Positions 29,054-38,404 of a stretch of 64,000 nucleotides of DNA are shown piece by piece. The position numbers and the translations under genes were made by a program. Within the stretch, counting starts at the first letter, position 1. The number at the start of each line of letters is the position of its first letter. Source of the DNA: Hydractinia symbiolongicarpus (Eukaryota > Cnidaria > Hydrozoa > Anthoathecata > Hydractiniidae); NCBI RefSeq assembly GCF_029227915.1, contig NC_079880.1, forward strand, positions 15,454,001-15,518,000, given 5' to 3'. A model generated the notes under the pieces. It was given only the letters and a program-made list of their open reading frames with translations, was not told the origin of the DNA and made no database searches.

Positions 29054-31337
29054 TTATGAAAAATTATTTAAATAGACCGAGTGACTGAAATCATACTCCT
29101 TTAGTTTCGTTTTAAATTTTTTAAGGCTGTTACAACTTTTCATTTCGGAAGGTAAAGTATTCCAAATTTTAGGCCCCAATGAGCGAAGACATTTTTCCCA
29201 AAAATTTTTAGTATTAAAGTTCAATGTTTTAAGATTATTTACATATTGACTTTGTACTGGCCTGTTTGTTTCGCTGCGTTGAAAGATGTCTAACATAAAT
29301 GGCGGATTTAAATTATTAAGAGATTTAAAAATCTCTATACATAGATTTCGTATTCGCATAATTTTCATGTAGTTACTTTAGTTCTTGCTAGAAATGTACT
29401 TTTCTTTTCTCTCTGAATATCCGCTATCTACAAATTTTAGGGCTCGCTTATGGAGTTTTTCGACCCTAGAAAGTGATTTTGAAGATGAGAAATTCCGAAT
29501 AAGTGGATAGTAGTTAAAGTTTAGCTTTAAAAGGAAGTATGTTTTTAAATCTATACAAAGCATTTAGTTGCGCAGATGCTTTTTTGCAAGCCTCATTTAA
29601 GTGCTGATCAAATCTAAGGTTATTGTCAATTTTAACTCCTAACAGTTTGACTGTGTCTTGCGAATATATGTTTTTATCTCCGATTCTTATCAGTTTACTA
29701 CTTGTGTTTTCTATCCTATCTTTGCTGATGATAATGCATTGAAATTTGTCAGGGTTAGCAATCATTTTATTTTCATGTAGCCATGCTAATGCCTGCTCAG
29801 ACTCACCTTCTAAAACTTTAATGAGGTTTGGAATTGAATTGGAAAAGCTTGACAATGTATTATCATCAGCATAGTTGTGTAGGTCACTTCTGGTTATAAA
29901 AAGAAAAATGTCGTTAAGAAAAATATTAAAAATTATCGGGCCTAAGATTGATCCTTGCGGCACACCTGAAAGAATCATTTGGAAAAGACTGTAGTGTCTG
30001 TTTATACGAGTAGATTGTTCTCTATTTGTTAGGTATGACAGGACAAATTTCAGGGCATTAATTTCAAATCCATATGCCTCAAGTTTAGCGATTAGTAAAT
30101 CATGTGGCACGCAATCGTAAGCTTTTGATAGATCCATTAAGACTGCACCAACCACGTAATTTATATCAAGTTTTTTCTTCCATTCTTCTAGTAAACGAAT
30201 TAAGACATGCTGTGTGTTATAGTTTTTCCGATAGGCTGACAAAAATATTGAAAGTTTTGAATCTATGAAAGACATGATTTGATCCTTCATTATGTTTTCA
30301 TAGAATTTTGAAAATACATTCAACACACTCACAGGTCTAAAATTTCAAATGCTATGTTTGTGTTTGCCTCCTTTGTCAAGAGGTGCTACCGTTGCACGTT
30401 TGGCTCCATCGGGAAAAATATTCAATTTTATGCTGCTGTTTATAGCATTTTTCAATGGGCCAATCAGATATTCACTAGCTAACTTCACAAGCTTTGGGGG
30501 TATTTTGTCTCTACGTGGAGAAGAATTTATGTTTAAATTAGTAAAAAGTTTTTTGATTGTGTTGTCATCTACCTCCTCAAAGTTAAAAAAATTTATATTT
30601 TCGTTGCAGGCTTTAATTTTGACAATATTCGGATGACTCTCGTATGTTTTAATTATCTCCTTAATTAGTCTCTCTTTGTCTAAGGAACTTCGATAACCAA
30701 TTGATATTGGCTTGGTTCCACTACTTTTTTCTACAATGTTAATATACTGTTCATTAAATAATTCAGCAAGCTCACTGTCATTGGTTATCTGAGCACCATC
30801 TTTGATAATCATAATGTTATCATTGTTCAAACCACTTTTATTGGTTATAAACGGCTTAATAGTTTTCCAAAAAGTTTTATTTTCTACAGTCCCAGAATCT
30901 ATAACATTTTTAAAATACATTTTTATGGCTTTCTTTCTGAGGCCAACACACTTATTTCGTTGTTTTTTATATTTAATCTTGTTTTCTTCAGTAGGATCTT
31001 TATTGTATCGATTTTTAAATCTTGACCTGGTATAAATGGCTTGCCTAAGTTCTTTATTCATAAAAGGTGCTTCATTTCCCCTGAGCAGTTTCTGTTTTAA
31101 AGTGGCATGCTTTTCAATAATAGAACTAAACGTTTTTGTCAAGTGGTCGTAATTTGAAGCAGGGTCATTTTCATTAAAATCAAAACGTGTATTCCTAACA
31201 TCAGAAAGAAACTTTCTCTCATCAAACTTTCTGTTACTTCTATAAACAATTAATTTTGGTTTCAATCTTACCAGATGAGATCTTAGGAAAGTTGTAATCA
31301 TCAGATGATGGTCACTGAGTCCAGTCTCAGTAACCAT
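29054..31337 (-). pseudogene. LINE ORF2, reverse transcriptase part
   Basis: Contains NYRPVSVLNVF-like fingers (with TGA in place of Ser at about 30339), MDLSKAYDCVPHDLL, GVPQGSILGPIIFN and YADDNTL, then the C-terminal connection region with stops at about 29510 and 29375. It is close to the LINE at 38580-40865 (EEWKKKLD versus EE-KSKLD; ALMDLSKA). Confidence 0.85.
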
Positions 31338-31567
31338 AGTGTTTTAAAAAGACCTTTGTTTATTTGTTAAAATAACATCAATTGATGTTCCTTGTTCACT
31401 TGCAAAACATGTTTTGTCTTTGACTAAGTTTTTAGGTCAAAAGTATCGCAAAGAGAAGTTATGTAATGATAATTTATTATTTCATCTTTATTATGAGTAT
31501 CAATGTTTATGTCCCCCATCACAATGATGTTATCACAAAATGAGAGTGTTTTGTTTAGAATTTTCTC

Positions 31568-31930
31568 CTAATTTTCAAAGAAACTTTGAAGATTAGAATG
31601 ACATGGTGGACGATAAAGGGTGATAATAGTCCATTTTTTGTTTCTGATGTTTAGCTCAGAACATATAATTTCATTACTTGTAAGGTTAGCTATGTTTATT
31701 TGCTTACAAACCACTCCCTTTTTTACATACTCAATTAGCCCACCCCCATTTTTATCCCGATCTTTTCTAGATCTTAATTCATAATCATCAATAGTAAATT
31801 GACTATTTGGAAAAGTACTATCTAATTTTGTTTCAGATAATACAAAATAATCTGGAACAAATTTCACAAAGATTTCCCTTAAGTCAATTATTTTTTTCCT
31901 TAAACTATTTATGTTCAAATATCCTATCAA
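31568..31930 (-). pseudogene. LINE ORF2, apurinic-type endonuclease part
   Basis: Reads MIGYLNINSLRKKIIDL, FVLSETKLDSTFPNSQF and TIITLYRPPCHS, the N-terminal and middle motifs of the EEP endonuclease (N, E). It is separated from the RT by a frameshift and a 230-bp decayed stretch that would hold the remaining catalytic motifs (a SDHHL block is at the start of the RT frame). Confidence 0.8.
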
Positions 31931-32127
31931 TAGATTGAAAGGATTTTTGATTCTAATATCACAGACATTTTTCAGAGAATTTTGTAAATTATATGTAGAA
32001 TCATGTGATTGGTCAGTCTCAAATTGATCATTTAATTCCTTATTGCATTCAGAAGAAGTAACCCCATATGGATGTGTTACACCCTGGGAACAGGATGCCG
32101 TAAGTTCAGTGATTATCCTATCAGAAA

Positions 32128-33535
32128 TCAGTATACATTCGTTTCTATAAAATCCAGACCTAAAAAATTATTTATATAAAATAAGAAATTATTAGCTAAC
32201 AAAACTTTACCACTTTCCATTAGATGTAATCCATCTTTCCATAAATTAGATTCCATAATATTACTATTGTCGATAAAAATATAGCCATACTTCTTTGCCT
32301 CGTTCTCAAGTATATGATTTAACGATTTGATAAACTCAAAATCAATACGAGTACAGATAACAACACTTGAAATAAAAACTTTTTCGACGCCATGATCGAT
32401 GTATACGCGTGATAGTTTGATTATTTTTTCTGCAATTTCATTAACCGATGATTTATTTCTCTTTATATCCAGCAAGTCGTTTATTCCAACATGGACAACT
32501 ACTATTTCTGGATTCTCATCTACTAAGGTTGGTAGAGAGTAATGACCCAAATTTTTAATATTTGAACCAGGAAAAACCTTAAATCTTGCATTACCGTTTC
32601 TCAAATGATTATTGAACTCTCGAGTGTTTATGCCTTTTGCGATGCTATCACTGATGATTCTAATCTTCTTTTTATTTTTACGGGTTTCAGATGATTTGAT
32701 GTTATATTGTAAAAGATCTCTTTCTGGAGAAAGGTTAATAACGGGATTTGGTCTTCTTATAGATTTATTTGGTTGTGGTGGTGCGTAACTTTGATTATTC
32801 GTTAGTGGTTGTGCTTCATAGTGATTATTGTTGTTTTGTTCGTTCTGAAGTGTACTAAACCGATTTGAAAGACTGAATCTATTATTATATCGTTTCTCTA
32901 TTTTTCCCGAGGGACCTTTCTTTACTTCGTTCCATTCATTGGTTTCTGATTTGTTTTTAATTTTTTCATAATTATTTTTGTTTATGTCTTGTAACAAAAC
33001 GTCCCTCAACAAACTTTGAGATTCTTTTATCTCGTTTTTTAAAAAATCGTTTTCTTCCTTCAAGTAAACAACCAAATCATTTACCATATTTCTTCTTAAT
33101 TTACCGACTTCATACGAGACGTATTCTTTCAGATCTGATACCGTTTTAACTATTTCTTTTAAAACTTCAAAGTTTTTAACCTGTTGTAGTTCCTGAGGGA
33201 GAAGATCGAGGTGGTCTACTTTTTCATCTGGTTCTTGGATATCATCTTCCCCTTCTTCCCTATCAACACTCGTAATTCCCCCAGTAAAAAAAGTTTTTAC
33301 TTATCCTATAGCTAGGTAATCCTCGTCTATTTATGAGAAAAAGTTTATCAGTATCGCAAAGTCGTTGAACAGTATATTTTACCTTTTCTGGACTGAATTC
33401 TTTCGACTCAACAATAATACTGTCCATATCTGCACGTTTCTTTCTTCCATGAATATTTTTAATAGATTGCAAAACGCTTTCTTCTAATACTTCCATATCC
33501 TCGGTGTAATTTACTAAGATATCTTTAGCCGCCAT
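32128..33535 (-). pseudogene. LINE ORF1 with SGNH-hydrolase (esterase) domain
   Basis: The N-terminal part at 33263-33535 (MAAKDILVNYTEDMEVLEE) and the main part at 32128-33087 are in separate frames. The main part begins with a coiled coil, then a Gln/Asn-rich linker, then an esterase domain: RIISDSIAKG (block I), FPGSNIKNL, VVVHVGINDLLDI (GxND block) and WKDGLHL (D-x-x-H). CR1 and L2 clade ORF1 proteins carry this domain. Confidence 0.8.
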
Positions 33536-33620
33536 CTTTCAACCTGCTGCGAGCCGAGGTCTACTGAGGTCTCTTGTTGCTGCTATTTTTATATATTCGG
33601 CAGAACTTAAACTCAGGGAT

Positions 33621-34001
33621 CTAGAAATTGTGTGAGTTTTTTATCTGAGGCTCTGTCGTCAGTTGCTCGAAAATCAACTCCTCGATCTTTTGCCATACCT
33701 GGCGGTACTTCTCAACCCAATCAGGGTATTCCTCAAAATCGAGGCTCATTGCCAGCACGGCGTTGGCGATATACCGTGTTACCCCATGCGCGGACCAGAT
33801 TTTAGGTGTCTTTACCCTCAGAGCTACCACGAGGTCCCGTGTATGATATCCTATTATATATCGTTTGTCCTTACCTCCATTGGCGGGAATAGCATCCGAC
33901 ACCGTTAGGTATTCTACATTGATATCGTTAATGTCTGTAAACGTGGTAGCAAAATTGTAAAATAGTTTTGGATTGACAACCTCGTTCTCAAATTTCAGCA
34001 T
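33621..34001 (-). pseudogene. N-terminal half of the Polinton gene cut by the LINE
   Basis: 126 residues starting MLKFENEVVNPKLFYNFATT, with KDKRYIIGYHTRDLVVALRV and HGVTRYIANAVLAMSLDFEE. It stops just inside the LINE 5' flank after IKNSHNF. The continuation is proposed at 28665-28890, on the same strand and across the LINE. The start follows CAATAAACAGA. It overlaps the next gene's stop by 14 bp, as in a compact viral genome. Confidence 0.5.
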
Positions 34002-34191
34002 TCTGTTTATTGTATATGAACGATTGCAGAGAATTACATGTCATTGTACATGCACAACCACCCCCATTATATGTGATATATTCATGATAGCAGTACCAAC
34101 ATAGCATTTTACCACTTACCACGAACCTACGACCACAGGTACATTTGTCGTATGCATCGAATACCCTTTCACAGTCATTACAATGCTCCAT
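33988..34191 (-). CDS. Cys-rich small zinc-binding protein
   Basis: 67 residues with CNDCERVF, CTCGRRF, CWYCYHEY and CACTMTC: four Cys pairs, enough for two zinc sites. It starts MEHCND and overlaps the following gene. It resembles in style the zinc ribbon in 23674-24157 but is not clearly homologous. A role in transcription or DNA binding is only a guess. Confidence 0.55.
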   Translation of the reverse strand: MEHCNDCERVFDAYDKCTCGRRFVVSGKMLCWYCYHEYITYNGGGCACTMTCNSLQSFIYNKQNAEI

Positions 34192-34380
34192 TTACTCTAT
34201 GACAGTTACATTGATGATCATGCTCCAGGTCATCAAGACGGTTGTAGGTCCTGAATCCTCTGCCTATTATACTTCTTTTTTTCCTCCCCCTGTACTCAGG
34301 CCAGGGTTACAAGCGGTAGAGATAGACCCACGGCAGTAAGGAAAGTCATGAAAATCATACATTTCAGGCTATATTGACAG

Positions 34381-35091
34381 TTAATACACTTCTTTATTAT
34401 AGGTCATCTTGCAACAATTGCTGTAAGATAACGTTTTCAGGCCAACCTCCAATACTTTTTCAGACCTACCGAAAAGCACCAATCGATCCGGCACATAGTA
34501 GAGCATTTTGGGATCCCCTTCAACAGCCCTGTTACGCATGTCCTGCGTCTTTATATGATCCGGCACATGTATGATCAGCCGGAAATCCCCTTCAACGGCC
34601 CTGCTGCACATGTACTCCGTCCTAAACCTGTCCGGCACATCCGTGAGCGCATAGTAACCATCCCCAACAACCCTATTGCACTTGTCCTGTGTTCTGAATT
34701 GATCCGGCACCTGCTTGAACATATGAGGGTGTTTTTCAAAATACTTATTGCACATGTCCTGTGTTTTGAATTGATCCGATACATGCTCGAACATATGGGG
34801 ATATTTTTCAAAATACTTTTTGCACATGTCTCGCGTTTTGAACCGATCTGGTACATACTCGAGCATATGGGGATATTTTTCAAAAGCCTTGTTGCAAATG
34901 TACCGTGTCTTGAACCGATCCGGCACATATTCGAGTGCATGGGGATCCCCGTCAACAATCTTGATCCATCTTTGTAGCTTCTGCGGTACATCCAATAAGC
35001 TAATTAATTCAGCCTTGCGTAACTTGTAATACCCTGTTAAACCACGACTTTTTGCAATATCACGTAATTGTTTAACAGTTTTTGATTCCAT
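34381..35091 (-). CDS. SAP/Rho-N-like domain plus ~35-residue repeats
   Basis: 236 intact residues. Residues 5-35 (VKQLRDIAKSRGLTGYYKLR) fit the helix-extended-helix SAP/Rho-N fold that binds nucleic acid. Six or seven repeats of about 35 residues follow, with consensus VPDRFKTRDMCNKYFEK-PHM, reminiscent of DUF4116-type repeats. It is the first gene inside the right TIR and its start is preceded by TTCTATAAAAGAGAGA. The repeats vary in sequence but keep one period, so they could expand or contract by recombination. No homologue is seen in family 1. Confidence 0.65.
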   Translation of the reverse strand: MESKTVKQLRDIAKSRGLTGYYKLRKAELISLLDVPQKLQRWIKIVDGDPHALEYVPDRFKTRYICNKAFEKYPHMLEYVPDRFKTRDMCKKYFEKYPHMFEHVSDQFKTQDMCNKYFEKHPHMFKQVPDQFRTQDKCNRVVGDGYYALTDVPDRFRTEYMCSRAVEGDFRLIIHVPDHIKTQDMRNRAVEGDPKMLYYVPDRLVLFGRSEKVLEVGLKTLSYSNCCKMTYNKEVY

Positions 35092-35108
35092 TCTCTCTTT
35101 TATAGAAT
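35092..35108 (-). promoter_or_regulatory. TATAAAAG box before the right terminal gene
   Basis: On the minus strand TTCTATAAAAGAGAGA abuts the ATG, mirroring 18863-18879 at the other end of the element although it lies outside the TIR homology. Confidence 0.4.
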
Positions 35109-35190
35109 TTTTACATTGTCAGAGGATTTCCATTCTGCTCGAAAAAACCAACACAGTTATTTCCCCCGGGGAAATTCCCCTAAAATATGC

Positions 35191-35372
35191 GTGTTGATTT
35201 TTAGGGAATAATTTTAGGAGAAGAATACTACGTCCTATGTAGATTAATATGGAATGGGTGTTGGATGGTGCGGTGACTATTAGGGGATTGTTGTTGACTT
35301 TGCTGAGGGTTGCTGTGACGTCACTGTTGTACGCGCACGCGACTGTGGCAGAACATACATTTCCCTATATCT
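35191..35372. repeat. Right TIR of the family-2 Polinton
   Basis: Reverse complement of 18676-18856 with about three differences, followed by AGGGGA at 35373-35378. It contains the same GTGACGTCAC palindrome. Confidence 0.85.
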
Positions 35373-35478
35373 AGGGGACCTCTCAAAACAGCCCGGAGGG
35401 CAGGTAAACATACGAGTAGGACCCTGTAAAATCTCTAAACTAGTTCTGGGTTGCATGCAAAAAAAATAAATTTGTACA

Positions 35479-35806
35479 AAGAAGAAGAAGAAGAAGAAGA
35501 AGAAGAAGAAGAAGAAGAAGAAGAAGAAGAAGAAGAAGAAGAAGAAGAAGAAGAAGAAGAAGAAGAAGAAGAAGAAGAAGAAGAAGAAGAAGAAGAAGAA
35601 GAAGAAGAAGAAGAAGAAGAAGAAGAAGAAGAAGAAGAAGAAGAAGAAGAAGAAGAAGAAGAAGAAGAAGAAGAAGAAGAAGAAGAAGAAGAAGAAGAAG
35701 AAGAAGAAGAAGAAGAAGAAGAAGAAGAAGAAGAAGAAGAAGAAGAAGAAGAAGAAGAAGAAGAAGAAGAAGAAGAAGAAGAAGAAGAAGAAGAAGAAGA
35801 AGAAGA
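35479..35806. repeat. (GAA)n microsatellite, about 109 units
   Basis: An uninterrupted GAA/TTC tract of about 328 bp, 100 bp outside the family-2 element. In the orientation of the adjacent minus-strand LINE it is a (TTC)n tail, so it probably grew from the LINE 3' end. Frames through it (poly-E, poly-S, poly-F) are artefacts. Confidence 0.95.
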
Positions 35807-35814
35807 CAAATAGC

Positions 35815-37800
35815 TGGAGTTGATAAACCCGTACTAGGCTAAATGTATTAATCAAGAAAATAGTTTTTAAAAAATAATTTTAAATACATTAAAAGATTGC
35901 GAGTTTCGAATTTGAACAGGAAGACTGTTTCAGAGAACTGGAACAGAAACCCTAAACATATTGCCACCATAAGGTTAGACCTGTTATGATGAAGTGTAAT
36001 TAGGTCTGAAACAGTACCTAAATCAAAAATATTTTCCCTATTAATCAATCTATTACTGCGTGTGTTGTAGTTGTGAATAAAATGAGTTGGTGTAAACCAT
36101 TCTAGAAAATTGATAGGTGTTTCTTGTGATAGAGTACGGTAGATAAAATTAGCAAAATGCAGTTTGAATACATCTTTAACTTTCAAAATGCGTAGTTCTT
36201 TAAAGAGCGAATTAGTTGGAGGTAATGGCCCAGGTGTGATGGGATAGTTGTCATTAGATGTTAACATTCTTACCTTTTTTTTTGTAGAGTGAGAATCTGT
36301 CTAAAGACAGAATGACAAGCTGACCCCCAGACTTGAATGCCATAAACAATATGAGATTAAATTAGACTGTTATAAATATTTTTAAGCACATTTATGTTCA
36401 CAAATGGTCTTAGCTCATACATTAGACCTATGCTTCGACTAATTTTTTTAGACAGTACTGAGATATGTTGTTTCCAGTTTAAATGTTGATCAACATAAAC
36501 GCCAAAGTATTTAATACAATCACTTTGAGTGATTGCACAATTATTAAGTTTTAGAGTAACATTGTGATTGAGAGTTTTGTTGTTGCTGTGAAAGATAACA
36601 AAGTTGGTTTTACTTAGATTCAGAGCTAAACAATTGATATTTAACCATAGGCTTAATTGTTTGAGCTCCTGGTTGATACAGTTTTCAAGTTTGAGAAGAC
36701 TATCAGATTCAAAATAGATGTTCGTGTCATCCGCAAAAAGAAAAAATAACAGTTTAGATGAAATGTTAGGCAGATCATTGATGTAAAGTAAGAGATGTGG
36801 CCCAAGTACAGACCCTTGGGGGGACCCCGGTTGTAATTGTAAAACTACATATTGATGTCTACTGATGTCTATTGATGTATAAATCAGACTCAAACCAATC
36901 TAAAGAAGCACCCCTGACACCATAGTGTTCAAGTTTGGATAATAATATTTTGTGATTAACAGTATCAAAGGCTTTTTTTAGATCTATAAATATACCACAT
37001 CCAAATTTTCCATTATCAATTGAGTTCCTAATGTGTTCTGTCATTTCCATTAGAGCAAATATAGTAGAATTATTATTCTTAAATTTAAATTGGTTCTTAA
37101 ACAAAATTTGATTTAATTAGTCATTTATGCAATAATTTTTCTATGATCTTATTAAAACAGATAGCAAAGATATTGGTCTAAAGTTTTTCAGATCTTGCGT
37201 GGAGCCCCCTTATGTAGAGGGATGACTTTAGCAACCTTCAAAGCCTTAGAAAAAGTACCAGTTAAAAACGAGTTATTAATTAAACTGCAAAGAGGAATTA
37301 TAATCAGATCAGCCACAGATTTTAATATGTTAATAGGTATACTAGCAGGACCTAAACCTTTACTTTCCAAACCTTGAATAATATCAAGTACATCCTGTGA
37401 AGTAACGTTGGATAATAAAAATTCATTATCTTGTCTATTTTTTAAGAACTTGACAAGCGAGATGTTCTTTTTTTTAGGAATATTTTTTATCTAAATTAGG
37501 ACCAACATTCACAAAAAAGTCGTTCACATGATTGGCTATCAATTTTGAATCGTTGATAATCGAACCATTGACATTAAGTTGAGAAATGCCTTGATTTGAG
37601 TTGTTTTTTGTGTTGATTAAATAGAGAATACCTTGCCAAGTTTTCTTTATATTATTGCTATGAGTTAGAAAGTAAGAGTTGTAATAAGCAATTTTAGATT
37701 TTTTTAAAGTACGGTTAACCCTATTTCTAAAAAGTTTATAAGCTCTCTTCACATTATCATTTCTGGGTTGTCTTTTTTTCCTCCTAGATCAATTTCTGCT
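35815..37800 (-). pseudogene. Second LINE lineage, decayed ORF2 fragment
   Basis: Minus-strand pieces in several frames: 37474-37752 (thumb-like leader), 37188-37370 (ends in a VIPLHKGAPRK block), 36859-37104 ([17 protein letters not shown]), 36357-36893 (QGSVLGPHLLLYINDLP, FADDTNIYF) and 35848-36267 (C-terminal region with YNTRSN). It differs from the other three LINEs (FADDT rather than YADDN). It lacks the endonuclease, so it is 5'-truncated. Confidence 0.8.
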
Positions 37801-38404
37801 GGACTCAATCATTTGAACACTGCTAAAAAGCCTACAACCTGGAGGTAGCTAGCTATATGTCTATGTAATTTAAGTAGCTGCAGTATTTTAATTGTTTTTC
37901 TTTAAGTGAAGTTCTGTAAAGTCCTGTAAAGTAGTCCCCTGAATTTCAGCTGTATAAAAAGAATGTGTAAGTTGGATTTGGGAAAGAGAGAGCGCTCCCA
38001 CTTTTCTACACGTCCAATTAACGTTCGGCTAAACTTCAGAAAATGTACACAAAAATATTTAATAAAATATAAAATGCAACACAGTTACGCACTTACTCAC
38101 TGAGTCCACTTGAAAATTCTCATTCTTTGTGTGTAGTTAGCGTTGCGTATTTGCGTTTGCAGCTTTTATATGATGTTTGGAGATTTTTGTTCTTTTAAAA
38201 GTGAGTATCTGCATTTTCAGCTTTTATATGATAACCAATTTTTTTCTGTACAAATTCTAAAGCTGCTCCTGGCGTTCTTCACAAAACCACCCACCCACCA
38301 TGAAAAATGTCCATTTAGCTTACAGCAACAAAGGTTTATGGGGTTGTTTACAAAAAGTAATGTAGCTAGCATGCTCAAAGAAAAAGGAGGCAGAGAGGTA
38401 GTCT
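37801..38404. other. Unique non-coding DNA between two LINEs
   Basis: No gene or clear repeat seen. Confidence 0.35.

Larger units (their letters stand above)
28891..33600 (-). mobile_element. CR1/L2-like LINE, near full length, inserted in the family-2 Polinton
   Basis: The minus-strand order is an ORF1 (with esterase domain), an endonuclease, a reverse transcriptase and a 3' tail of AAG repeats at about 28893-28912. The 5' end lies near 33560-33600. Frames are broken at several points (single TGA at about 30339, frameshift near 31338-31567, stops near 29370), so it is inactive. It splits one Polinton gene. Confidence 0.8.
18676..35372. mobile_element. Family-2 Polinton/Maverick-like element, both ends present
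   Basis: About 16.7 kb, bounded by inverted repeats of about 180 bp (18676-18856 and 35191-35372) and flanked by the same six bases, AGGGGA, at 18670-18675 and 35373-35378. Six-base duplications are the Polinton signature. Inside are protein-primed-type polB, packaging ATPase, zinc-binding and membrane genes and capsid-region genes, most of them broken. A SINE (about 25974-26330) and a LINE (about 28891-33600) inserted later; without them the element would be about 11.6 kb. No integrase was found, so mobilisation would have required an enzyme supplied in trans or genes lost since insertion. Confidence 0.8.

Noticed and set aside
35280-35855. Long poly-Phe, poly-Ser and poly-Glu frames
   Set aside because: They are translations of the (GAA)n tract in different frames and have no other content.
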